14,054 bases of DNA from an uncultured Lachnospiraceae bacterium (GTDB lineage: Bacteria; Bacillota; Clostridia; Lachnospirales; Lachnospiraceae), in assembly GCA_902767235.1 (NCBI GenBank), contig CACXGR010000257.1, positions 1 to 14,054 on the forward strand. The letters run 5' to 3'. The translations under genes and the position numbers were made by a program. The notes under the pieces are model-generated. The model had not been told where the DNA came from, did no database searches, and was given only the letters and a program-made list of their open reading frames with translations. Every line of letters starts with the position of its first letter. Within the stretch, counting starts at the first letter, position 1. Below, piece by piece: positions 1-6,354 of the stretch.

Positions 1-549
1 CTCAGACGCCTGGACAGGCAGCTGGCCAGTGACGGCAAAGTGCTGTCTTTTTACAGAGATACCATGGAGCTTCCGGACGGGAAGATCGAGCAGTGGGACT
101 ATGTGCATCACAAACGCGGCGGCGGCGCATGCGTCGTCCCTGTCCTGAATGACGGGAGGATCCTGATGGTCCACCAGTACCGGCCTGCGCTGGACAGAGA
201 GTCGATCGAGCTTCCGGCCGGCGCATTTGATGCGGATGATCCGGATTTCGCCGTCACGGCGTCCCGGGAGCTCGAGGAGGAGACCGGATACCGCTGCGGC
301 CGGATCCGCCGCCTCGTGAGCCTGGACACGGCGGTCGCCTGGTGCAATGAGATCGTGGAGGTGTGCCTGGCGCAGGACCTGGAAAAGGTCAGCGGGCAGA
401 AGCTCGACGAAGCTGAGGAGATCCGCGTGGAAGCCATCGCTGTCGAAGAGCTCGAGCGAATGATCTTTGCCGGCGAGATCCGCGACGCCAAGACGGTCGC
501 CGGCATACTTGCTTATCTGGTCGTCAGGGCCAAAGAGGGCGGCATGTAA
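1..549 (+). CDS. NUDIX hydrolase, ADP-ribose pyrophosphatase type (5' partial)
   Basis: The frame is open to the left edge, so the gene starts outside the window; the GTG at 40 is probably internal because the preceding 13 codons read smoothly into the family-like segment GKVLSFYRDTMELPDG. 182 residues are visible. The order is the N-terminal strand typical of ADP-ribose pyrophosphatases, then the VHQYRPAL segment, then PAG and the NUDIX helix RELEEETGY at visible residues 89-97. Known members of this cytoplasmic family hydrolyse ADP-ribose or related nucleoside diphosphate sugars to AMP and a sugar phosphate using Mg2+. One oddity: the NUDIX box has an Asp where the first Glu is expected and one extra residue before REL. 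The gene runs tail to tail with the ATPase gene, with 30 bases between the stops and no clear terminator. The superfamily is sure; the substrate is inferred. Confidence 0.9.
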   Translation, partial: LRRLDRQLASDGKVLSFYRDTMELPDGKIEQWDYVHHKRGGGACVVPVLNDGRILMVHQYRPALDRESIELPAGAFDADDPDFAVTASRELEEETGYRCGRIRRLVSLDTAVAWCNEIVEVCLAQDLEKVSGQKLDEAEEIRVEAIAVEELERMIFAGEIRDAKTVAGILAYLVVRAKEGGM

Positions 550-579
550 CATCTGTCAGCGACCATATAAACGCAAGGA

Positions 580-2493
580 TCACAGCCTGCTCTCATGGCA
601 GGTCAGATAGAGGATCTGGTAATCAAGGGAGGCACTGCGCAGGAAGCGCAGGCCTCCTTTTACGCGCTCATCGTCGAGATTGGAGAAAGGGTCGTCCAGC
701 ACAAGGAAAGGCTTCTCCCCGGGATACATGGCGTCGATCATGGCCATGCGCCGGCAGAGATCGATCAGGTCCCTCGTGCCCTCACTCATGAGCGACGGAT
801 CTCTGGGAAGCCCTCCGCCCATGACCTGAATGGAAAAGTCCGCGTCGGTCTGCAGTGACTCGGCGGACTCCCCCGTGAGCATGCTGTAGTACCTGCCAAA
901 AGATCGGAAGAAGGGGTTCATATACCGGGAAGTAAAGGAATTCCGCGCCTGTTCGAGGTAGTGCAGCGCTGCCGAGCAAGTGTCATAGCGCTCTCTCAGA
1001 TCCCGGATCTCCTCCCGGAGTGCGCAGAGCTGTTCTCTGGACGCCGTACAAGCGCTGATCTCAGCGCGCAGTTCATCGGATTGAGCGCGAAGATCCTGCA
1101 GCAGCGCGCGGCAGTTCTCTTCTTTGGCGTCGTATTCGGAGAGCTTCTTTGTGATCTCTTCAGTAGCAGCGGGCAGTCCGGAACCGCTCTCGGGACGGAG
1201 CGCCTGCTCCCTGCAGGTGAGGTCGGAGCGCAGCCTGAGACAGCGGCGCTTCTCATCGTCGATCTGCTCCTGTGCGGCGTGAAGGTTCCGGCTGAGGGAG
1301 CGGAGCCGTGCGGCCTGCCGCGCTTCTTCCTCCTTAAGAAGATCGGCGGAAGGATCGCCCGGGGAAAAAGCCTCCGGGTTCATGCTCACAAAGCCGGCGG
1401 CGATCGCGGCAGCGGCGGACAGAAGTGCCGCCGTGAGGGCGGGAAGCGGGAGGATCTTCATAAAAAACAAGAGCAGCAGGATCACTGCCAATGAGGCGCA
1501 GACGGCGGCGGCTGCGCGCAGGCGGGCGGCAGTCCGGCTATGGCGCTCGGACTGCGCGCGGGCTTCTTCCTTCCGCGCCCGGCGGATCTGCATGAGCGCC
1601 TGCTTTTCTCTGCGGCCGCGGCGCAGGGTGTTCCGGCGGACCCTGTCAAGCATTTGGAGCCTCGAAGCAGAGGCGTTCAGGCGGGTCCTGAGAACCTGCA
1701 GTTCCGCTTCACGCACTTTCCGTTCCTCAGCGGAGATGCCGGCTTTATCCGCCTCTTCCGGCGAAAATGCCAGCGCACACTGCTTTCTGTCCGCACGGAT
1801 GCGGTCCAGCCCGGCGGTAAGTTCCGCCTCTTCTTCAGACTGCCGAAGGAGCTGCGCCTCCAGCAGCGGCAGGCGCACTTCGTCTGCCTCCAGGGCGCGC
1901 AGGCGCTCCTCTCTCTTCTTGATCAGGCCGCCGGCGCGGTCCGGGCGCAGTCTCTCCATTTCCCTGCGGAGCTGGCGGACTGCCCGGTCGTAGTCGGGAA
2001 GGTCGTTCTGCCCCGTGCTGATATCTCCTATTTTGGCCTGGATGGCGGTGGTAGCGGTCGTCTCGTGGTCATTTTGGGACCAAAAGACCGTGCGCCGGAA
2101 AGATTCCCGGTCAATGCCGAAGAGCTCTTCGCCAATGAGGTCGGAGTAGGTGCTGTCGGGCAGGCCGGTCTCATCATCGTAGAGGCGGAAGACGTCGTCC
2201 TTTTTGCGGCTGCCGAAGACGCGATGCACCCGGAAGGTGCGGCCTTCGCAGCGGAAGGTGACAGAGCCGCCGTAGACGCCGCCCTGCCAGGGGCGGTAGC
2301 GCATGCGCTCATTGCTGTCCTCACTTCTTCGATTCTCTCCCTCAAATCCGTAGAACATGACCCGCAGAAAAGCGGCGAGCGTAGATTTGCCCCAGCCGTT
2401 CTGTGCCAGAAGAACGCACAGATCCTCCTCGAATGGATAGTCGAAGCCGCTGAGCTTGCCGAAATTATCTATGTGACAGGAAAGAAGTTTCAT
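580..2493 (-). CDS. YhaN/SbcC-like ABC-type ATPase with a membrane hairpin in its coiled coil
   Basis: This 637-residue protein has a split Rad50/SbcC-type ATPase head. Walker A is AQNGWGKST (30-38), the ABC signature lies near SEGTRDL (570-576), Walker B is FLVLDD (596-601), the D-loop is NLDDER (605-610) and the H-loop histidine is H633. Between the head halves is a charged, heptad-like region (about 165-325 and 385-520). It is interrupted by a hydrophobic hairpin at about 325-370, where SbcC/Rad50 would carry a CxxC zinc hook; no such hook is seen. Bacillus YhaN has a similar plan but is much longer (over 900 residues). The likely role is ATP-driven control of the partner nuclease at DNA ends, on the inner membrane face. 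It lies 78 bases downstream of that nuclease gene, and ATG 2493 has a TGAGGA ribosome site. Family confident; membrane tethering inferred from hydrophobicity. Confidence 0.9.
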   Translation of the reverse strand: MKLLSCHIDNFGKLSGFDYPFEEDLCVLLAQNGWGKSTLAAFLRVMFYGFEGENRRSEDSNERMRYRPWQGGVYGGSVTFRCEGRTFRVHRVFGSRKKDDVFRLYDDETGLPDSTYSDLIGEELFGIDRESFRRTVFWSQNDHETTATTAIQAKIGDISTGQNDLPDYDRAVRQLRREMERLRPDRAGGLIKKREERLRALEADEVRLPLLEAQLLRQSEEEAELTAGLDRIRADRKQCALAFSPEEADKAGISAEERKVREAELQVLRTRLNASASRLQMLDRVRRNTLRRGRREKQALMQIRRARKEEARAQSERHSRTAARLRAAAAVCASLAVILLLLFFMKILPLPALTAALLSAAAAIAAGFVSMNPEAFSPGDPSADLLKEEEARQAARLRSLSRNLHAAQEQIDDEKRRCLRLRSDLTCREQALRPESGSGLPAATEEITKKLSEYDAKEENCRALLQDLRAQSDELRAEISACTASREQLCALREEIRDLRERYDTCSAALHYLEQARNSFTSRYMNPFFRSFGRYYSMLTGESAESLQTDADFSIQVMGGGLPRDPSLMSEGTRDLIDLCRRMAMIDAMYPGEKPFLVLDDPFSNLDDERVKGGLRFLRSASLDYQILYLTCHESRL

Positions 2494-2512
2494 GATCGTT
2501 TTGTCCTCAGGT

Positions 2513-2566
2513 CAAAAGACGGGCGCACAAGCCGCAGGCGATGCGCGGCCCGCCGCCGCTTGCGCC
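2513..2566 (-). terminator. Intercistronic hairpin with short T-tract between nuclease and ATPase genes
   Basis: On the minus strand GGCGCAAGC (2566-2558) can pair with GCTTGTGCGCC (2532-2522) with one bulge, enclosing a very GC-rich loop. CGTCTTTTG follows. It may be a partial terminator or an mRNA-stabilising structure that sets the ratio of the two proteins. With only four consecutive T residues it is unlikely to stop all transcription. Confidence 0.4.
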
Positions 2567-2571
2567 ATGCA

Positions 2572-3672
2572 TCAGAACAGCGGCTCGCCGGAAAGGGCCC
2601 GGAGCCCGCAGCGCAGGATGCGCGTCCGCTGATCGTCACTCAGCTCCCCGGCGGCGCACACCGTGCGCACGAATTCGCCCTTGAGCGTGGCGTCGCACAC
2701 AAAGTCCTCGCTGTGGACCACCGGTTTGGCGCAGTTTTTGTATTCAAAATAGTGATAACGTCCCTCCCATTGCTTCTGCACAAGGGCGGGATCGGGGTTG
2801 CATCCGTATTCCAGATCGCCGGTGAGCTCCAGCCGCACCAGGTCATGCTCCCCGGCGGGGGCGTCGTCCAGGGCACGCGCGATCCGGCCGCAGGCCTCCG
2901 TGTCGGAGCTGCAGCCTGTGACGTCGCAGGGAATCCGGTAGACCCGCCGGGATGCGAAGGGCACAAAGCGGGTCCGCAGCTCTGTGTTCATGGGGCCCGT
3001 GTCGATCAGCACAAAGCCGCAGTCTCCGCACTCGTCGAAGCCCCGCCCCTCCAGGCAGCCGCTGTAGGCGGCTTTCCCGCGCGCATCCAGGTCAAAAGCG
3101 CGATAGTGATGCAGATGGCCCAGCGCCAGATAGTCGATGCCGCAGCCCCGCATCAGGCACAGCGGGATCGATTCCGGATCCGATCCGGTCCGGCCTTCCG
3201 TGATCTGGCCGTGCAGCATGACGATATTGAGGGCGGACGGATCCAGCGCGGGGGAGGTGAGCGGAGAGGCGCCCGGCTCCCGGCCGGTGATGCAGACGCG
3301 GCGACCGCCGCCAGCCGCATCCAGGTCCCGCGTCGACCAGCGCTCGTCAAAGAGGAAGAGGTTGTCCGGCTTGGGCCGGCGGCTGAAGACGGCCTGCCGG
3401 CTGTCGTGGTTGCCGCGGAGGTAGAAAAAGAGGATCCCGCTGTAGGACAGGATCAGGTCCTCCACGGTACGCACAGCGGAAGGGGAGGGCGACCCGGTAT
3501 CGAACAGGTCGCCGCAGATCAGGATGGCGTCTGCGCCGTGGACCTGTGCCCATCGGCACAGTCTCCCAAAGCTGCCGAGCAGTTCCGTTTTCCGCCCGGC
3601 GGCAGCCGCCGCGTCATATTTGGACCGTAGATCTGCGTCGAGATGCAGATCACTGCAATGAATGATCTTCAC
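2572..3672 (-). CDS. YhaO/SbcD-like metallophosphoesterase (DNA nuclease)
   Basis: This 366-residue protein is a calcineurin-like phosphoesterase of the SbcD/Mre11/YhaO type. All metal-site motifs are visible in order: SDLHLD (D8, H10), GDLFD (54-58), GNHD (87-90), HG (154-155) and GHLHH (185-189). In this family the site binds two Mn2+ and cuts DNA ends together with a Rad50/SbcC-like ATPase, which is the next gene on the same strand. The C-terminal 160 residues would be the capping and ATPase-contact region. I chose the GTG at 3672: it has AAGGAG six bases upstream and starts the protein with VKIIHCSDLH, as in the family. An ATG at 3705 would add eleven hydrophobic residues and begin inside the upstream palindrome. 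Transcription likely starts near 3734. Confidence 0.93.
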   Translation of the reverse strand: MKIIHCSDLHLDADLRSKYDAAAAAGRKTELLGSFGRLCRWAQVHGADAILICGDLFDTGSPSPSAVRTVEDLILSYSGILFFYLRGNHDSRQAVFSRRPKPDNLFLFDERWSTRDLDAAGGGRRVCITGREPGASPLTSPALDPSALNIVMLHGQITEGRTGSDPESIPLCLMRGCGIDYLALGHLHHYRAFDLDARGKAAYSGCLEGRGFDECGDCGFVLIDTGPMNTELRTRFVPFASRRVYRIPCDVTGCSSDTEACGRIARALDDAPAGEHDLVRLELTGDLEYGCNPDPALVQKQWEGRYHYFEYKNCAKPVVHSEDFVCDATLKGEFVRTVCAAGELSDDQRTRILRCGLRALSGEPLF

Positions 3673-3703
3673 GATTAACTCCTTGAAAATGAAAAGGAAA
3701 AAC

Positions 3704-3727
3704 AAAATCGAATGTACATTCGATTTT
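3704..3727. promoter_or_regulatory. Perfect 24-bp palindrome, LexA-box-like operator
   Basis: All 24 bases are self-complementary. The core CGAATGTACATTCG (3709-3722) has the CGAA-N6-TTCG frame of the Bacillus-type LexA box (CGAAC-N4-GTTCG), with T and A in place of the inner C and G. It sits between the predicted start of transcription (about 3734) and the GTG start of the nuclease gene, a normal operator position. Identity as a LexA site is inferred. An RNA hairpin in the leader is the alternative. Confidence 0.55.
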
Positions 3728-3740
3728 TCTTGTCAGACTT

Positions 3741-3768
3741 AGTATAACATATATGTGCGCAAGGTCAA
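3741..3768 (-). promoter_or_regulatory. Sigma-A promoter for the nuclease-ATPase pair
   Basis: On the minus strand TTGACC (3768-3763), a 16-base spacer and TATACT (3746-3741) give a near-consensus promoter. The predicted +1 is about 3734, seven bases before the palindrome. The intergenic stretch 3673-3972 also holds the opposite promoter for the WYL gene; between the two (3769-3856) I see nothing recognisable beyond A/T-rich sequence. Confidence 0.65.
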
Positions 3769-3856
3769 AATATTCATCAAGCTTTAATGCTCTGTACCAA
3801 AAAACGACCAAAGCAAGGGCCTCAAGGGAGTTTTTTATGAAGCGGTCAATCAGAAT

Positions 3857-3865
3857 TGGTATAAT
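3857..3865 (+). promoter_or_regulatory. Extended -10 promoter for the WYL regulator gene
   Basis: TGGTATAAT matches an extended -10 (TGn plus a perfect TATAAT). No good -35 is visible at the proper distance, which fits a TG-dependent or activator-assisted promoter. The predicted +1 is about 3872, leaving a leader of about 100 bases. Confidence 0.55.
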
Positions 3866-3890
3866 ATCTCTTAATAATACAAGTAGGAGA

Positions 3891-3933
3891 GGACAGGGAC
3901 ATCGGTTAACTCATTGAACCGGAATTGTCCGAT
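3891..3933 (+). other. Possible folded leader of the WYL gene
   Basis: GGACA (3891-3895) can pair with TGTCC (3926-3930) around an inner stem, CGGTT (3903-3907) with AACCG (3917-3921). A competing pair, ATCGG (3901-3905) with CCGAT (3929-3933), uses overlapping bases. Two exclusive folds in a leader could be regulatory, but the stems are only five base pairs, so chance is possible. Confidence 0.25.
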
Positions 3934-3972
3934 CGCCAGTCGCTGCAGATTTGCATAGTAAGGGGGAAATGA

Positions 3973-4956
3973 GTGAGTACGATACGGAATAAGCAGAGGC
4001 TGATTCATCTCTACCGGTATCTGTTAAAAGAAACTGACGATGAGCATCAGGTGACGACCAACGATCTGGTACAGTATCTGAAGCAGGAGGATGCCAACGC
4101 AAGCCGCAAGACAGTCAAGGACGACATTGAAGTCCTGATCGAGGAGGGCGTGGATGTCGTCACAACGAAGAGCTATTTTAATTCTTACTTTATCGGAGGC
4201 CGCGCTTTTGAAGTACAGGAGATCAAACTGCTGACAGACGGTATCGCGGCCAACGTATCGCTGTCCCGGGAGCAGAAAGCCAAGATGATCGATAAGCTGC
4301 TGGGACTCTTAAGCAGGCATCAGGCAGTTAAAGTCAGAAAAAATATTCATGTAACCGGAAACTACGGGATCAACAACGAACAGCTTTACTACAGCATTGA
4401 CCAGATCACGGAAGCGATCAGCAAAAACCGGAAGATCGAGTATCAGTATTACACGTATGCGCCGAACGGCGAGATCACACTCCGCAGCAAGGAGGAGTTC
4501 AGTGTAATGACGCCAATCGGCATCACGTGCAATAACAACCGGTATTACGTCTTTGGATACGACGGGGTCAAGGACAGGCTGGTCATTGAACGGCTCGACT
4601 GTATGACCAAGACCAGGATGATCGATGAAGCCGGCGACAGGATCTCAGGCACGGTGAACGCGGATGAGTTTCTGGACAGCCTGTTTTCCATGGAGATCGG
4701 GATCCTCACGGAAGTCGTCCTGGAATGTGCCAATGAGCTCATGGATGTGATCAAGGACCGGTTCGGGGCAGATGCGGATATCTGGAAGAGCACGACGGAG
4801 AGTTTTTATGTGAAGGCAAAGATCAGCGTCAGCCCGGCCTTTTACAGCTGGATCTTCCGCTATGCCGGAAAGCTGCGGATCATCTCGCCCGCCAGCGTCC
4901 ATAACGGATACCTGAATATGCTGCAAGGCGCACTTCGCAAAGAAAAAAGCAAATGA
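3973..4956 (+). CDS. WYL-domain transcriptional regulator (HTH-WYL-WCX)
   Basis: This 327-residue protein has a helix-turn-helix DeoR/HTH_11-like start (about 8-60, with SRKTVKDDIEVL at 44-55 as the recognition region). A WYL domain follows at about 150-215, where RYYVFGYD (190-197) corresponds to the WYL signature. A WCX-type C-terminal region lies at about 245-325. Known WYL proteins are ligand- or nucleic-acid-sensing transcription factors, many tied to DNA damage or phage defence. The GTG start is chosen because AGGGGG lies six bases upstream and the ATG at 3969 runs into a stop. It is divergent from the nuclease-ATPase pair and could control it or itself; this is inferred from position only. 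It ends at a strong terminator, so it appears to be a single-gene transcript. Confidence 0.88.
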   Translation: MSTIRNKQRLIHLYRYLLKETDDEHQVTTNDLVQYLKQEDANASRKTVKDDIEVLIEEGVDVVTTKSYFNSYFIGGRAFEVQEIKLLTDGIAANVSLSREQKAKMIDKLLGLLSRHQAVKVRKNIHVTGNYGINNEQLYYSIDQITEAISKNRKIEYQYYTYAPNGEITLRSKEEFSVMTPIGITCNNNRYYVFGYDGVKDRLVIERLDCMTKTRMIDEAGDRISGTVNADEFLDSLFSMEIGILTEVVLECANELMDVIKDRFGADADIWKSTTESFYVKAKISVSPAFYSWIFRYAGKLRIISPASVHNGYLNMLQGALRKEKSK

Positions 4957-4997
4957 AAAGGATAAAGCGCGGATCAAAGGACGCGGAATATAGGCGG

Positions 4998-5064
4998 GAG
5001 CTGTGTCATCGGTGAAACACACGCAGGAAATGCGGGGTTCATCATGATGACACAGCTCTTTTTT
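4998..5064 (+). terminator. Long-stem intrinsic terminator after the WYL gene
   Basis: GAGCTGTGTCATC (4998-5010) is perfectly complementary to GATGACACAGCTC (5046-5058) and six T residues follow (5059-5064). The 35-base loop has its own small hairpin, CGCA (5022-5025) with TGCG (5031-5034) closed by GGAAA, and TGAA/TTCA can extend the fold. Confidence 0.8.
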
Positions 5065-5091
5065 GCCAATTTTGCCAAAGAATGTTACTAT
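5063..5091 (+). promoter_or_regulatory. Promoter for the operon starting at 5149
   Basis: TTGCCA (5063-5068), a 17-base spacer and TACTAT (5086-5091) preceded by TGT (extended -10). The -35 begins within the T-tract of the preceding terminator. The predicted +1 is about 5098. Confidence 0.5.
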
Positions 5092-5148
5092 AAATTGAAA
5101 AAGACTGCGGAGGCAGTCCGGACACCACAAAAGGACGGGAGCTTAGAG

Positions 5149-5676
5149 ATGGCAGACACGATCTATGAGATTTATACAGACGACAGCGGCGCCTTTACGG
5201 TCGGGAGCATTGCGGCACAGAACGAGAATGATTATCTGATAAAGGGCGTCGACGAGGAGGGGAAGATCAGCGCATATTACTGCATCCCCAAGAGGACCGT
5301 GGTCGGGATGACCGCCGATACGCCCTATCTTCACAAAGTGGAGAAGTACATGCGCTACGGGCAGGAGCACCCATACAGCGGATGGTTCACGCTGCCCGCG
5401 CTGACGATCGATCCGGAAGGCCCTATTTTGACACAGGTGCTGCGCGCCGCCCTGAAGGAGGGATCGCTGATCACCGCCGGGCGCAGTTCGGAGGAGGAAC
5501 TGGTCTGCGGATATGTCAGGGAGGTCGAAAAGGGGCGCGTTCTGCTGGACTGCGTGGACCCCGAGTCGGCGCAGGATCTGACCCAGGTCCGGATCCGGAT
5601 CAAGGATCTGGAGTTCATCGAGTACGGAAGCATCAGCAATATGCTGCTGCAGTATGCAAACCAATACAGAACGTGA
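5149..5676 (+). CDS. Unrecognised protein with two similar beta-rich segments
   Basis: I do not recognise this 175-residue protein. It has no signal peptide or membrane segment and is acidic, so it is probably cytoplasmic. Two stretches look alike: about 17-67 (VGSIAAQNENDYLIKGVD ... V ... Y) and about 118-169 (LVCGYVREVEKGRVLLDCVD ... I ... Y). Each runs glycine, strands, then VD-E/P, then more strands and a tyrosine near the end. This suggests two copies of a small barrel, LSm- or SH3-like; that is a guess from pattern. I start it at ATG 5149 (GGACGGGAG upstream). The frame stays open back to an ATG at 5044, but that lies inside the terminator stem and before the likely start of transcription. 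It is the first gene of a run with the acylphosphatase gene 12 bases downstream. Confidence 0.75.
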   Translation: MADTIYEIYTDDSGAFTVGSIAAQNENDYLIKGVDEEGKISAYYCIPKRTVVGMTADTPYLHKVEKYMRYGQEHPYSGWFTLPALTIDPEGPILTQVLRAALKEGSLITAGRSSEEELVCGYVREVEKGRVLLDCVDPESAQDLTQVRIRIKDLEFIEYGSISNMLLQYANQYRT

Positions 5677-5688
5677 GGTATCAGCCGT

Positions 5689-6288
5689 ATGAGTACATTG
5701 AGCGCTCTGTGTATTCGTATTACCGTCGGGGGGACAGATTCCGAGTACAAGGTGATCCTTCTGTGCTTTGCGGCGGCCGCCGTGTTTCTCATTATAAAGA
5801 ACCGGGACCGGATCAAAGAGATCAGCACGGATGAAAACGGAGAGTTCAACCCCTGGGAGGGGCTGGAGAGATATTTTACGCAGAAGGGATCCGGAGGCGC
5901 GGATGCTGAGGACGACGGCGGCGAAGAGGACGGCGGCAGACCGGATGCGGATTTCATGGAGATGCTGTTTGAGCAGAAAGGAGCGCAGATGGCGGGTATG
6001 GATCCCGAGAGAGACCGGATCAGGGAGCACATCATATTTCACGGACGGGTTCAGGGCGTGGGTTTCAGGTATCAGGCCATGTACGCGGCCAGAAGCTTTG
6101 ATCTCACCGGATGGGTCCAGAACCTGCCGGACGGGTCCGTGGAGATGGAGGTGCAGGGTACCCCTGCGGGGATCGGCAGAATGATGAAGCACCTCAGGAG
6201 CGGCCACTGGATCCGGATCGACGACATGGACATGGAGGAGATCGGGACGGTCCCCGGCGAGAGGGGATTCAGCGTGAGAGGATATTGA
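5689..6288 (+). CDS. Membrane-anchored protein with C-terminal acylphosphatase domain
   Basis: This 199-residue protein has three parts. Residues 21-36 are one hydrophobic segment followed by KNRDR, so the C-terminus is probably cytoplasmic. Residues 40-110 are a linker with an acidic patch (DAEDDGGEEDGG at 72-83). Residues 112-199 are a complete acylphosphatase domain with HGRVQGVGFR (118-127, catalytic R127) and GWVQN (141-145, catalytic N145). Acylphosphatases hydrolyse acyl phosphates such as acetyl or carbamoyl phosphate, and usually stand alone at about 90 residues, so the anchored form is unusual. ATG 5689 has GAGG ten bases upstream. An in-frame ATG at 5989 (residue 101) with a much better ribosome site could yield a soluble enzyme. 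It is probably co-transcribed with its neighbours. Domain call certain; function of the anchor unknown. Confidence 0.88.
   Translation: MSTLSALCIRITVGGTDSEYKVILLCFAAAAVFLIIKNRDRIKEISTDENGEFNPWEGLERYFTQKGSGGADAEDDGGEEDGGRPDADFMEMLFEQKGAQMAGMDPERDRIREHIIFHGRVQGVGFRYQAMYAARSFDLTGWVQNLPDGSVEMEVQGTPAGIGRMMKHLRSGHWIRIDDMDMEEIGTVPGERGFSVRGY
5977..5991 (+). promoter_or_regulatory. Internal ribosome binding site and start for a free acylphosphatase
   Basis: AAAGGAG (5977-5983) lies five bases before an in-frame ATG (5989). This site is stronger than that of the full-length start, and the product would be a 99-residue acylphosphatase of usual family length. Whether it is used is inference. Confidence 0.5.
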
Positions 6289-6307
6289 AACGGACCGGAA
6301 GAGCGCT

Positions 6308-6333
6308 GCCCGGCAGGGGCCGCGCCGCCGGGC
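6308..6333 (+). other. GC-rich stem-loop before the MutX-type gene
   Basis: GCCCGGC (6308-6314) pairs with GCCGGGC (6327-6333) in the 66-base gap between the acylphosphatase and NUDIX genes. No T-tract follows, so it is more likely an mRNA structure than a terminator. Confidence 0.4.
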
Positions 6334-6354
6334 GTCTGTCCGAAGGAGAGAGCC

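Noticed and set aside
1540..3630. A very long open frame on the plus strand across the nuclease and ATPase genes
   Set aside because: It is antisense to two genes with complete family motifs. High G+C codon use readily leaves such open shadows; its translation has no recognisable domain and it has no ribosome site.
5044..5148. Upstream ATG as start of the unrecognised protein gene
   Set aside because: It lies in the terminator stem and before the predicted start of transcription; ATG 5149 is a better start.
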